Shown here piece after piece: positions 1-40,121 of a stretch of DNA of 64,000 nt (the stretch's first letter is position 1; each line of letters starts with the position of its first letter). The DNA is taken from the NCBI GenBank assembly GCA_036362985.1, contig JAYGXS010000004.1, positions 16,786,675 through 16,850,674 of the forward strand, read 5' to 3'. The notes beneath the pieces were generated by a model. It ran no database searches. It was given only the letters and a program-made list of their open reading frames with translations, and was not told the origin of the DNA. The stretch comes from Ligula intestinalis. Lineage: Eukaryota > Platyhelminthes > Cestoda > Diphyllobothriidea > Diphyllobothriidae. Both the position numbers and the translations under genes were made by a program.

Positions 1-1000
1 AAAGAACTATGCAAGTTGATGTATTGCTCCGTCTGTTTTTTTTTGGAATACGTTATTCTGGACAAAAATTATCCTTCTGCCTTCGCAGATGTCATCCACC
101 TATCGACCACAAAATTTGAGTTCATCATGGTGTTGTTTAGGCTCGGTTTCTTAATTTTGCCCATCAAAACATTTGGAAGGAAAGTTCAATCAATGAGCCC
201 ATCGCCAAACTACCTGCCTGTAGAACCGGTCATTGCAGAAGAATGGCAAGTTCTGTGTACAATGCGTAAGGAGTCTCTTAAAATTGATCAAAGGCATACC
301 ACGGTCCTTCCCAAGAACTGTGGAGTACTTTGGGGGTCTATTTTATCCCCTCACCACTTCTGCCTCCACAGAGACAACCCACGATCGCCAAACGAATGTT
401 TGTATGTTAAATCTGCTGATTATACGGTTATCGGTCATCCTCGCAAAAGCCAAATATATCTCCAAGTCCTAAAAGATAGTCTGGACCACGTCTTTGCATG
501 TTCGTTAGCAAATAGCATTTTAATAAACGAGCAGAAGTCAGTCCAGCACATTTTTTGATTGCGACCTTCTCCCAGTCCTCCATTTATATATATTTTGTCC
601 AATTAGGTAACCTTTTTCCGGTACCTTGGTGTTACTCTGGCATCTTAGCGCTTAGTTGCTCTTCATATGGAAGGTCTCTCCACTAAAATTTGTAACCTCT
701 TATATAATATCCGGTGTTTACGTTCATATCACGCACTGCAAGCCCTAATCTCGCAATTTATAGACATAAATTATCTCCCTCATCCTCTTCTACCATCCAG
801 TTATTTTTCAGCCTTACTTAAAGAATCACCTGTTCATTTATAATCGTGTCCTCCGAATACTCTTTCCAACTGCCAGTGATTTCTGTGTTATTTTAGCTAA
901 CATCATAAAACAGCGACAATTTCAAACGGTCTAACAATTTGCTAGTCGCATTCTTCGTGACGTCGCTCATCCTCGCCACGCTGAATTAATGGCTGCGGAG
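1..1000 (+). mobile_element. Decayed LINE reverse transcriptase remnant
   Basis: A frame open from 16 to 558 carries a recognisable RT block: a GSILSP motif near 327-350, then a degenerate catalytic box reading SADY near 409-423 where YADD is expected, then an INEQKS segment typical of the RT thumb boundary. After a frame change near 560 the frame continues with FRYLGVTL near 617-640, a motif shared by non-LTR RTs, and further degenerate sequence to about 1000. The catalytic aspartate pair is lost and several stops are present, so this is an inactive copy. Its 5' part lies outside the window. The clade is uncertain (non-LTR RT). Confidence 0.7.
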
Positions 1001-1880
1001 TCTTACTGTACTTGGCACCGAAGTTTCCGTAATTTTTTGCCGTACATCGGCATATCAGCATTCTATACTTCCATTCCCAGCACTTTGCCTCAAGTGTGAA
1101 GTAACGGACATTAGGAAGTCGAAATCAGACGTGTCTCCATAACACATGTGGATATCATGTAAACCTTTAGATTTTGAGTATTCTGACATTTTACTTTACC
1201 TTTTCACTTCCCCACAGTGGATGAAGCCATTTTTTCTGAAAAGTTTGGATATTTAACTTCCGAATAACGCATATTTCTCTCTCTCTCTCTCTCAAATACA
1301 TATCTGTTATTTTGTGTGCCGTATTTTATAAAAGAAAGAAACATAAAGCATTTTTGTCCCCGACCTGAAGTTAAAGCAAGCAAGTGTTGCAGAACTTATT
1401 GGATCCGAAAAATGCGCGACTGCTTATCAGCCACAAACTGTCACTGCATAACAACGATAACGAAGGAAAAAATTTAAACTCGTACTGAAAAAAAAACGCA
1501 AAACAGCAAGGGCACGGTTTATTGCCATGTTAAAAACTTTAAATACCCTATGGGAAGAAAAAGTGTGGCAAAACAAACGGGGGATGAGAAAATGTTGAAG
1601 CCTAGGAGCTGGAGATTACTAATGTAACACTGGTTTAAACAGCTGTTTACACAGGTCGGTTTCAACCCGCCGTATACAGGCCACCTCCAGGTAGCGCAAC
1701 GTGCCCGAACAAGTACTCGGAAGGATGTTTTAGGAGACTACAGCGATACCAGTATGGAGCAGATTTTTCGTAACGGGTTTTGTTTACTTGTCTTAAACAC
1801 CACTTCGGCAGGTGCGTTCGCCCAATGTGTTTGCACCCGCAAGTGGCGAACACTGATTTTTTCCGTACGAGGCAAAGGTC
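1001..1880. other. No gene recognised
   Basis: AT-rich sequence with a short (CT)n run at about 1267-1292. Short open frames show no recognisable domain. Confidence 0.4.
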
Positions 1881-1926
1881 ACGAGACCAGCAGAATTCAC
1901 TGACATCATACAATTTCGTGACCTCT
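1881..1926 (-). repeat. Short dispersed repeat, copy 1
   Basis: The reverse complement of this segment matches 3909-3954 on the plus strand at about four bases in five, sharing a core of the form CGAAATTGTATGA followed by GTCA-TGAATTC. It looks like an old interspersed repeat of unknown type. Confidence 0.45.
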
Positions 1927-2084
1927 TATTCAACTGCAAACGGTCATGGCTTATTAATAAGATAAAGTAACTGTCCAATTAAATATCGACCTTGAAGGGT
2001 GAAACTTTATAGGCAAATACAGTGGGCGCTATTAGTCTCAAATGTGGCTGCATGGTGAGGGGGTAGAGGAGGGGGGAGATAGTT

Positions 2085-2330
2085 ATCGCAGCAAGGCAGT
2101 TCACGTTACAGTGAAAGCCTGTGAGACGTGCTTAAAGGAGGGGGAGCGCAACGGACAGGACAACAGTCGGTCAGCAGGGGGAGGGAGGAGGCTTGGGAGG
2201 GAATGAGCTCACGGCAATGCGGGGATGATCACATGATCCAGCTGCTTACAGCGTTCTGGTTTCCTTATGCGTATTGCAGCTGTCTCCGCAAATCGTGGGA
2301 GACGCCTTGTCGTGGCCCAAAGTAAGGCCT
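2085..2330 (+). repeat. Dispersed repeat DR1, copy 1
   Basis: This stretch aligns by eye with the reverse complement of 57390-57652. Shared blocks include GCAAGGCAGTT, an AGGGAATG block, GCAATGCG-GGATGATCAC, GATTCAGCTGCT (with one change) and GGAGACGCC. No coding capacity or terminal structure was recognised. It may be part of a larger non-autonomous element, because a tRNA-derived SINE lies directly beside the 57 kb copy. Confidence 0.6.
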
Positions 2331-2819
2331 GCAGTGCAGTCCTTTGGTCGTATGTATGGCTAGTACCCACTAGGTGGTTTGTGGTTGAGCCCTGAAAAAC
2401 CACTTTGGCATATTCTCAGTTGACCATGTTGCCAACTTTCCTTGCATGCGCCCCATGTATGTATACGCGCAACTATGTGTACGAATTCAATTTGTTGCAT
2501 GCTCTTATTCGTGTATGATTTTATAAAGCGACCGGTTGCAGCTGATGAGCAGTTACGCACTTCTTTGGATCCGATAAATTCTGCAGTATGTGCATGCCTA
2601 AAAAGATTTATGAAGAAAAATATTATTTCTTGTACTCACATTGGGTAACAAATTTAGTATTCTTCTATTTTCTGCTTTTAAAAGTTTTTAATTGTGTACT
2701 TTTTTACAAATATCAAATATTCGCTCATAGAACAGACGGTGGATCACGTGTCTGGGGCTGCCGCACCAGTTTATTTCCATTCGGTCCAGTATTGATAAAC
2801 AAATGTTGTCTTAAGGTGG

Positions 2820-3110
2820 GTGTGAGTTATTGCGGCGTGCACACAGGCCCTCGTAGTGTGCATCGGGATCGGCATGACGGTTAATGATGGTTGGGCCCGA
2901 GTGCGAAGCTTCGAGGAATTTAAGCACTTGTTTCGTATTGGCCATCGCGATCCTCCCGATGCAGGCCCAATTGGTCGCACTCAAGGGAGTACGCAAACGC
3001 AAGCGGTAACGAACCCGTCGAAGGACGGTTAACTTATGTTCGTGGATGCGAGTCCCAATACATTGGCGTGTGGTCACCGTAAACACAAACACATCTGGTG
3101 CACGATTTGC
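2820..3110 (-). mobile_element. Penelope-like element, GIY-YIG endonuclease C-terminus remnant
   Basis: On the minus strand the frame reads TRIHEHKLTVLRR, the typical GIY-YIG segment of PLE proteins (T-R-hEH-L-hRR). About 55 residues later comes FLEASHSGPTIINRH-DPD, the family's conserved C-terminal block (LEAW-S-INRH-DLDP). The GIY and YIG strands upstream are not recognisable. The RT domain is missing, so this is a truncated, inactive copy. Confidence 0.7.
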
Positions 3111-3908
3111 GGAAAATAACTTTGCTTAGTTTTTCTAAGGATGTGGTGTCCCCTATTCAACATAGAGTTGCGCGTAGGGAGAACGCGGGCTTTTGGGCGA
3201 TGGCGATGCCAAAACAACTTAAATGTGGAGAGGATGTTTTCACATAAAGTGGAATATGACTTTTAACATTCCTCCCCACCCCCCTCCCACCAACACGTGT
3301 ATCGTGCCCCCTGCCCCTGGACATCTGTCTGACTGCCTGCCCCCACCGAACGCTCTAGTGCGACAATTCCCAACCCCACTATTCATTTTAGCCTGACGAC
3401 GGGCTGGTGTTAACTACCTGAAAATTTAACAGTCAAACTCGATTTTCCGAAAACGTTTCTTCCCATCATCTCATCTCGGAATACTAGCTAGTTCAATTAT
3501 CCTATTTCCTAATATTTCTTATAACCTGCACACAATTTTCCATATCGATTGCACAATTTGATGAACACTATCTGGTATTTTCCTGATATCGTAGAAAACT
3601 GTACGATTTCTTGTAGACTGATAAAGTAGAGTATTTTTTTGAAAACCGTGAATACAGGTATAAGAGCAGGTCGGGTCCAAGATCATTTGGGAATTTTACT
3701 TTTTTAAGTGAAAGATAACCATTTCGAGTGCAAATTTTGAATAACATGTAAGTCGGCAGCTAATGAGTACAGGAAATAATAGTTTGTGCATGGTTTTTCA
3801 TAGAATATGTTTTTATTCGACCCCAAAAAGCATACCCTTTAAGCAGTTATTTGTATAGTTTATCGACGCAGCTAGACCACCCGTTGAACAGCCTCGAATG
3901 GACCTATA
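3111..3908. other. No gene recognised
   Basis: Contains a C-rich stretch near 3270-3340. No supported coding region, RNA or repeat boundary was seen. Confidence 0.35.
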
Positions 3909-3954
3909 AGAGACCGCGAAATTGTATGACGTCAATGAATTCAGCTAGTCTCGT
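3909..3954 (+). repeat. Short dispersed repeat, copy 2
   Basis: Inverted relative to the related segment at 1881-1926. It lies inside an open frame of 125 codons (3851-4228) that shows no domain, so that frame is probably repeat-derived and not a gene. Confidence 0.45.
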
Positions 3955-4489
3955 TATCTTGACCTTTTCCAAATTTCTTCCGGGAAAACAAAGTTTTTTA
4001 ACTTCTGGTTATGTTCTAGTAACTACAATCAATGTTTTGACATTGATGAGACAAATAAGCTTTCCGGAAAGTCAGTATATGAATAAATTACGTCCAGTGA
4101 AATTCCCTTATGCCTCAAATTATCAACACAGACCGCCCAATTCTGTTAAGCTGAAAAAAACGAAACATTTAAATGGCTCAACTTGTTTAAACGTTTGTGA
4201 CCAACGTCAACTGCAAATATATGCATGATTAGTCAAACGAAGTAGCACTGAGGCAATGTAGGTTGCAAGCAGTTTGGTGATATGACTCTCACGCCTAGTG
4301 GAAAGCCCGTGCATTGGCTTATGAGTGGATTAACGCATATGAAGTTTTTTACGCTGTCCAGGCTTTACTATTCTCCCATTTACACCTATTTGCACCGTTC
4401 CAACGCACAACGTCCAGCAAGGGGGAGGTAAGTTTCTTTACGTCTGTAAGTGTGCATATGCTGATTAATACTAAGTTCGTTTGACGGGC

Positions 4490-4600
4490 TTGTAAAAAAT
4501 AATGGCCCGGGTGGGATTCGACCCCGCGTCAGCAAGGGGAGGCTTTAGGACAGATGAAGTTCTGACCAACTGAGTTAGGAGGCCTTACTGTGAGTTAAGT
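4490..4600 (-). mobile_element. tRNA-derived SINE head
   Basis: Read on the minus strand, the segment has a tRNA-like A box (CTAACTCAGTTGGTCAGAAC) and, about 45 bases on, a B box (GGGGTCGAATCCC) ending in GGGCCATT. The acceptor arms do not pair, so it is not a functional tRNA gene. A related head occurs at 35115-35215, sharing CCCCTTGCTG, a TCGAATCC block and GGGCCAT or GGCCAT. It sits directly after the 3' end of the minus-strand RTE remnant, so it may have inserted into or been carried with that tail. Confidence 0.65.
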
Positions 4601-4619
4601 TACATTTGAGTCAACGCAG

Positions 4620-5620
4620 CCGCTCAGCCTACTATACTTACTTGATCCGATTATCTCCTGTTGTTGGATGAATCGGTTTCACGGATATCACGGATAGCGG
4701 TGGCCCATTGGTGGTGATTGGGAGCGAGCTACTTGCAAATGTGAACCCAGTGTTTGTTCCATTGTTACAAGCCGTAAAAGGTTAGGAGGCTCATGCATTC
4801 GACGTCCGACTTGGCACTGTTGAGTCGCGTCTTCAGTTGACTGCCATGTCGGCATCTCCAGGTTGTACTATGCGAAAGATTCATGACCAATCTGCAGAGG
4901 TCCGTCGATGGCTTGCGCATGACATGGTCAAACCATTGCAATCGGTGATGCTGGATGGATGATGGTAGACTTGATAGTTTGATACACTTACGATATAGCT
5001 TAACATCGGAAATTCGATCCTACCAGAAGACTCTTAAGAGGCGTCGAAGACACAGACGGTCAAAAACGTCTGCCCTTATGGCAGGCTACGTTTTGCAAGC
5101 ATATATTAACACCGGTATGATTGATGCTCTGTATATCAGTAGCTTAGTTGATGTCTGAGCGAAACCCGACCCGTCCGGCTAGCAGCCTAAATGCATTCCG
5201 AGCCTGCCGATTCAGTTCCTGATGTCTTCTTGGGTCTGTCTTTTGGCTAGCATATTCGAGTCCAAATAGCGTAGTCATGAGCTTCGTCTTGCGTATATTA
5301 ATCGACAGTTGCAGCGACGCTGGTGATTCGATTTAGTGTTGACTGAGGGGTAGTACCAAGAACGACAATGTCATCGCCATAATCCAGGTCAGGTACTTTG
5401 AATTCAGGTCTCATTTCACATCCACTGTTAGGTAGAATCAATTGGTCCATCAAGCAGTCGATCACAAGGTTGAAGAGAATTGTGGAAAGAGGGCATCGCT
5501 GTCGAACTCCGCAATACAGTGGGAAAGGGTCGGATTCTTCACCAAGAGGTACTTTAACGCATAGAATCCACCAATATTGATAAAGTATGCTGATTGTTAA
5601 AGCTAGATTCCCTTAGCAAT
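4620..5620 (-). mobile_element. RTE-like LINE reverse transcriptase remnant
   Basis: On the minus strand, 5540-5290 reads GEESDPFPLYCGVRQ then RCPLSTILFNLVIDCLMD then FKVPDLDYGDDIVVLG. These are the RT blocks before and around the catalytic YxDD box (here YGDD). Downstream (5160-4800) follow C-terminal blocks: RASIIPVLIYACKT, FDRLCLRRLLRVFW, HHRLQWFDHVMRKPS. These belong to the RTE-type C-terminus, where a cysteine/tryptophan-rich RRLLRI-W and RWFGH-R pattern is usual. Stops and frame changes show decay. The tail near 4640 reads GATCAAGTAAGTATAG, like the GTAAGTAC tail of the RTE copy at 32-33.7 kb. Confidence 0.78.
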
Positions 5621-6754
5621 CAATCTGGCATTTACCAGATGACTACCAAGTCTGTTTACTACTAGTTTGCCGTGTGGAATTGTCTCTCATCTGCCTACGT
5701 ACCTCAATGAGCTGTATGCCTATTTTTTCCATACTTCTACTGCCGCGATAGCCTTTACTTAAAGAATTTCCCCCTGGACGATCCTCCTTCATCTGTAGGT
5801 GCCTCGGCCTCCCAAGGCCATCTCTTCTCAACATTAGGCAGGTAGCGAAACATTGACGTCAAAATTCAACATGCTTATGGTTGTTATTCCTTTGCTTAAA
5901 TGCACAAAACGCCTCTTAATGCGCCTATGCAGAAAAATTAGTTGACGATAGGCTATAGAGAGATAGATGCTAATAGCGTAGTTCTAAGTCAATTAAGAGA
6001 GAACCATAAGCAAGGGTGAGAACCTACGTACACCCATGCTGCCAGCAGATTCAAACGTGCCACCGCCAACCCGTACGCAATAGGGATTTTAGAACCGACG
6101 AAGCCAGAGAAACCCGCTTAAGGTTCGCCAACCAGCATAGGAGCCACAAATGTGATTCTTGGAAAACAGATCGGTAGAGCAGCAACCACCAGATAAGGAC
6201 GATTCCAACCTTGCTTCTCAGATCTGTTTTCCCTGCCAACGAAGGCGCCTAAGAATAAGCAACAGTGGCCGCCGACACCGCGAGGAATCCAGGCAAACGC
6301 CGTCGACTAGTAGACCTTCTCAAGTCCCCGCCACGGCGCTGGCCTATTTCCAAACAGTTCTTAAAACGCGCCAATACCGCATGCCTACTTCCTTTGCCGA
6401 CAGGTTTCAGTTAACCTCACTAGCGGCATCCTCTCACCGTATCTCATCTCAATGACATGTCCCTGTAACGATGAAGCCTTAGCATTCGGTTCAGACTATA
6501 ACTTATTGTACTGATGAGGGGGATGTGTCTCACTGGGTGATCCACTTTAATCTGCATCTAATCAGATACAGTGGGTTGAAAAAAGCTTTTTAATCTCGCC
6601 CAACACATCAGTCCTCGTTGACAGCCCACACGTCCTTCGCTGTTCTGTCGGGGTCTCCACAGAGACCGAAAAGCCAGCCCTTGTCGCCGATTTGAGCAAC
6701 CTCTCTCTCTCTCTGCCAATACAAACGAAAATGTGAGTCCCAGGAAGAAATTTA
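5621..6754. other. No gene recognised
   Basis: Several short open frames on both strands (for example 6159-6455 plus) show low-complexity or basic composition and no domain. Probably decayed repeat sequence. Confidence 0.35.
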
Positions 6755-6964
6755 TAAGACGATTCGATCGCTGGGACAACATTTCTATTCACCTGACTTT
6801 TCGAGATCCCCTGCGGATACATCATCCGAGACATAAGCAGAAATCAATAGAAGATACGAGAAGGACCCATAGCTGCTACTGCTTATGCTTCTGATGGTGA
6901 ATCGGCGACAAATCTTGAAACGGCAGGTGAATAAAAGTGTTTTCCCAGCAATCGAGTCGTCTTC
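6755..6964. mobile_element. Pair of inverted Penelope-like element ends with hammerhead-like core
   Basis: Two arms of about 75 bp, minus 6830-6755 and plus 6889-6964, are imperfect inverted repeats around a spacer of about 58 bp. Each translates to a PLE C-terminal signature: SKSQVNRNVVPAIESS in the minus arm and LKRQVNKSVFPAIESS in the plus arm, comparable to SPKRRANK at the end of the PLE at 8.4-9.1 kb. Each arm also shows a degenerate hammerhead-ribozyme core: minus CGGATGA at 6828-6822 and GAAAA-GTC at 6802-6795; plus CTGATGG at 6891-6897 and GAAAC-GGC at 6917-6924. Both cores deviate from consensus, so activity is doubtful. Confidence 0.55.
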
Positions 6965-7812
6965 TTCTCAACCTCCCCCTCTCTCTCTGTCTCACAATCT
7001 ATACAAGATCTTAAAAGTTTCCGTACACCAACTCCGCTATTTCATCGCCAATCCTTTTACTTATTTCGTCGTCCCGCGAGAAGTGTAGGCGCACAACCTA
7101 CGCAAGTTCCTGACACATAGCAAGCTGTGAATCCAGCAACCAAGGCATATGAAGTCCAGGGAAAAGCCAACAAGAGGTGTATAAAAACTCGGATCACTAA
7201 TCCTACAGGTGATTAGCTTTCACTTGAGACACAACAAGTCATTCATACTAAGTGAGTCTCGTTGATTGGCGTATACAATTCAGTGGTCCATGAAGCGCAA
7301 AACATGTGAACCACTACCAGACGTATATACAGACCAAATGCCTCCTAATAGCCTCTTTGTATTTCTCCCAATATACGACACTAGACTTTTGAATTATGAA
7401 GATTCGGTTATATCCCTAACCTTAGCAGCAGCGCCCTCAAAATTCTAGGAAAAGGATTGTTGCAGGGCAAGAGGATGGAACAGCCTTACGTTCTAGCCAT
7501 TTGGCAAGTGAGTGCCAGATGGTATCCCAAGCTCAGCAATTAGCGGACCTTAAATGTAGCTTAACCAACGCCTCAAAGTGCCTGAGTGTTCGATTAACGT
7601 AACATAAAACATGAAAGTCTAATCCTGAGAACATAAATGAACCTGTTTTCACCATTTTATAACAAGAACAGTGAAAGAAGGCACGACTGTTGTAAGGTAA
7701 AAGTCGAAATATTAACGCTAACAAACATGCAAAAATTGAGTGATTTTGCCCCGAGCGCAGATGATGTGACTGTCAACAAGTTGATATGGCATTCAAAACA
7801 GCACTGCTGATT

Positions 7813-36639
<28,827 letters not shown>

Positions 36640-36849
36640 TTTGGAATCACACCACGCGACTTTTGCCAACAACTAAAGCTTTCGCTTTTTTGCCCAGATT
36701 TCAGCCTAGTTAAACAAATTTATATGTTTTTGAATTTTGGTGTAATTTAATGCATATGTTCTGATTTCTGTTTGAGTATATATTGATTCCGCCTCCTTCT
36801 CAGTTCTTGAAATTTTCTCGACTGCATGCACAGTACTGTTGCTCTACTT

Positions 36850-37310
36850 CTAACGATTAAACTTATGGGTAGGCAGGTACCTTTGCAACTTCGTCACCAG
36901 CTGAACAGTGGGACATATTACGGATGCTACATGGATGATATATTCATGGTTTCACCCAAATGGACTAATATTTCATTTCATATATGTAGCGTTAACGAGA
37001 TGAATTCGTCAATTTAGTTATCACTGCCAAAAGACCCTCCAGATCGCCCTAATTTCTCGACGTGCTCCTGGATGGAAGGTGTGGTGGACATATTTGGCAT
37101 AATGTATAGAGTAAGAAGACGTGTTATGGGCAGTTTGCCTATTTTTGGAGCATTGAAGCGCTAAACGTTTGATAAAATTTAGCAAGTGATTAACACAAAG
37201 GGTGAAAATGGTCTGTTTTACCGAAAAACCTGAAAAAGTGTTTAAGATTGTGGAAAGGGATTTTCGACAAAATGGCTGTTTGAGGCCACTTCGTTGCCCC
37301 CAAAACTTCT
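36850..37310 (+). mobile_element. Penelope-like reverse transcriptase scrap
   Basis: The frame at 36925-36965 reads YYGCYMDDIFMVSP, an RT active-site box of the PLE type (Y-R-Y-VDD-F-V). About 35 codons later (37046-37062), beyond a stop and in another frame, comes FLDVLLDG, the usual PLE follow-up block. Stops at 37016 and later show decay. It begins about 180 bp upstream of the putative GlnRS start on the opposite strand. Confidence 0.6.
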
Positions 37311-37320
37311 TTTCGAGTAC

Positions 37321-37695
37321 TTGTTTGGGCACGAAAAACTCGTACCTCACGCAACCTGGAGGCAGCCCACATACGGTGGTTCAAACACGACTTGTGTAAA
37401 AAAGCTGGAGCATGTGGTGAACCTAAATCTGCCGTGGTAACACCGGCTCACTGCTTACACATTCCTCTTGCCAACTTTTTACCGTTTTTACTGCCCACAG
37501 CGTTCTAATTGTTAACGTAATTGATTAGCTTCTTGTCTATTTACTATGATCTTGTTGTTTTTATTGATTTTTCCGCATTAATTTTTTCTCACGTCATGCA
37601 AGAGAGCACTCTCAAAATTAATGGATCCAATGCAAGTTGTTGTTTACACAATCTTCACACTTGCACCAGGAAAAAGCTGCTGTAAAATTCACTCA
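37321..37695 (+). repeat. Retroposon R452, related copy 1
   Basis: Aligns with 39698-40121 from TTGTT(T/C)--GCACGAA-AACTCG through CCTGGAGGCAGCC, GGAGCATGT-GTGAACCTAA, TGCCGTGGTAACA (or TTGGTAACA), ATGGATCCAAT, and TTGCACCAGG(G)AAA at the 3' end. The 29-base stretch between GATCCAAT and TTGCACC is unrelated to the corresponding 32 bases of the other copy. No coding capacity was seen. Confidence 0.7.
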
Positions 37696-37879
37696 AATAG
37701 TTTCCTCTTCAGAACGCCGTAACCTATCCTACCAACAGTGTTGTACTAACAGTGTTGTACTGATGTATTAACATCGATCTCTTGTGGTTTCACAGGTTAC
37801 AGAAGGGACCTTTTTTTACTGTTTAAACTTTTAAGTGGCCGTTACTTTAATCATATTACTACCCTGAGGTAGCTTGATC

Positions 37880-38080
37880 AACCTCAGCAGGTCAGTCATC
37901 GGTATGTTTTTTAGTTCTTCCCATGACATGCACATATAGATACCGTCATTTTACCTGTAAACGCCATAGCCATCTGGAATGAACTACCAAGAAGTATCAA
38001 AAGTCAGTAAAGCTATCCATTGTTTAAGAGATTTATAACAATTTTCTACCTTCAGGACAACTTTCACAATTTTTTCCGAC
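37880..38080 (+). mobile_element. LINE reverse transcriptase C-terminus scrap
   Basis: The frame at 37955-38055 reads NAIAIWNELPRSIKS, a stop, then SYPLFKRFITIF, matching the C-terminal W-N-LP-S...FK pattern of CR1/jockey-like RTs (compare WNLLPSE and EFKRRLD in the copy at 62.4-64 kb). Nothing else of the element remains. Confidence 0.6.
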
Positions 38081-38099
38081 TCCGTGTAATCTCTCTTCC

Positions 38100-39390
38100 A
38101 CTCTGATGTTGTTCTTGAACTTTAAATCCTGCCAGGCTTCATGCTGTGGAAAATGGTTCTGAAGCTATAGCCCGCATTCGGCGAATACTCCAGCCAATTG
38201 CGGGAAACCATTCGCCGATACACATTCATCTGGTTAAAAAATCTCGAAACCATAGCACTCAAGGGAGACTTAGAACACTGTGTCCCTTAATCAACCTTTC
38301 CTTTCCATAACTTCAGTCATTCAACGAGCTGCAGTTTTTTCTCTCTGTGAGTGTCAACTCCATCTATTATTGTTGATATCTTTCGCTACTATTGTACCTC
38401 TGAAGTCACATTTCTTTTGCTAAAAACAAACTCAATTTTTCGCCCACTACTGACCAAGCACAAAAGGAAAATAAACTCAATATTGTCTGAAAAAGAGGTA
38501 GTTTATTTTGATTTTTTTCCTCTCTTTGAGGGTTTTGAAGTTGGCGAAGAGGTGATTTGCCAATTATCTTTATGTGGACCTTTACAGTAAACTGGCAATA
38601 AATAAATAGGAAATAAAGAGTTTTCACTAGAAAATGCAGGGTTGTTACATGCTCCTTTTAGGTTAATCTTAACAGACCTTTGTTGACAGGTTAATGCCGG
38701 CTACACCTGCCAGCAATGTTTGAGGTAATCGTATAACATATGTTAGTGGTCTGAAGTCCGCGTTACCGACCGCTTAAGATCCACCTTATCACCACAGGTG
38801 ACTAGTAGACATAAGGCCGGATATGTGTGGATGTACGTGCTTTAGTAATTATAAGCTAAATTGGTGCGCCCTTCGAAATCGGTTTGACTTTTTCTAACTC
38901 CAACGGATTTAGTCGTTTCGGGATTTCATGCTTCTGGACACTCTCACGAACTCCAGATATTAAGCATTGGATACTATTCAACAAGCTCTTCATCGTGGAA
39001 TTTTTATTGTTTCGAAATTCGTCAGAAGACGGAAAAAAAGTGGAATTTGTTGCTCAAGTCATTGAACTGAAGTCGCAGCCTACAAACAAACAAGTTAAAA
39101 TTGCCTGAAAAGACCATGTTACAAGGATCTCTAGCCTTCTTGAAGATTTGCAGTTATTCAGGACCTCGGATATCTAAAAACGGCTGAGTCGTTCCTGAAT
39201 ATTCTGCATATTGTTTATTCATGTTTGAAAGTGCTTCTATGCAAATAGGCGTATTTTTTACTCAGTCTGCTTCAAACATTTGCAATAATCTACACACCGT
39301 CGAAAGATTTTCGTTATTTTGAATATCAGTCAACACACTACGTCACAGTCAAAAAGGCAAATTTAACATTTTGAATTTAATCGTTTTGTT
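38100..39390. other. No gene recognised
   Basis: AT-rich; short open frames only (38351-38590 and 38884-39108 plus) with no domain. Confidence 0.35.
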
Positions 39391-39440
39391 TGCAACTTAA
39401 ATGGAAGTAGAAACTTTTGTTTTCGATAATTCTACAAAGC

Positions 39441-39520
39441 TGCCAACGGGGATTGGAATCGAACCGCAGATGCTTCGGGTGGAAGTCGAATGGCTAACCG
39501 ATGGAGCTACAGAAGCGTAC
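39441..39520 (-). mobile_element. tRNA-like sequence (possible SINE head)
   Basis: On the minus strand: TCTGTAGCTCCATCGGTTAG (A box), then about 35 bases later TGCGGTTCGATTCCAATCCC (B box). The spacing is tRNA-like but the acceptor arms were not found to pair. Confidence 0.5.
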
Positions 39521-39669
39521 AGCCGTAAGGATCAAATTCAGTCATCAAATTCAGAAGATCGGTCACGAGACTTATTGAAGAGTCCTCCTGCCAAGCATAC
39601 TAAAAGATTTAAAAGTTTAAGGGATGAAACGCATAAAGATGAAGCCTGCATAGCATATTTAACCCTTCT

Positions 39670-40121
39670 TTAAATATGGCAATAGCAGCAAAATGATTTG
39701 TTCAAGCACGAACAACTCGCACTTTACGCTACCTGGAGGCAGCCTACATGCGGCGGGTTAAACCTGACCTATGTAAACAGTTGGAGCATGTAGTGAACCT
39801 AACTTTGCCTTGGTAACATTGGCTCCCTGTTTATACATTTCTCCTCCTAAGTTGTTACTTCAGGTGTTTTTCCCTGTTATTTTTGCTGACCATAGCTTTT
39901 GAACTTCTCATGTTATTGATTAGCCACTTAGCCACTCCTTATGACCTTGTGTTTATAGCAATTTTTCTGTACGAATTCATTGTGTATCTTCTCTTTTGTG
40001 ATTCACGTTAAGTAATGAGAGGCGGCAACTGACGAGCTCTCTCGAAATGATATGGATCCAATAAATCATTTTGCTGCTATTGCCATATTTAAATTTGCAC
40101 CAGGGAAACGTTGCTTTAAAT
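39670..40121 (+). mobile_element. 452-bp retroposon R452 with 12-bp target duplication
   Basis: Flanked by identical 12-mers TTTAACCCTTCT at 39658-39669 and 40122-40133, in a LINE ORF1 frame that becomes continuous when the insertion is removed. A 31-base segment at the left edge (39669-39699, beginning TTTAAATATGGCAATAGCAG) is perfectly repeated in inverted orientation at 40063-40093. After the right arm come 28 more bases (TTTGCACCAGGGAAACGTTG...) that are also the 3' end of the related copy at 37.3-37.7 kb. So the 3' end is family-defined, while the left arm looks like an added inverted copy of internal sequence. No coding capacity. Confidence 0.8.

Noticed and set aside
16..558. 180-codon frame as a host gene
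   Set aside because: It contains RT motifs (GSILSP, degenerate SADY) and continues in another frame with an RT block, so it is a LINE remnant.
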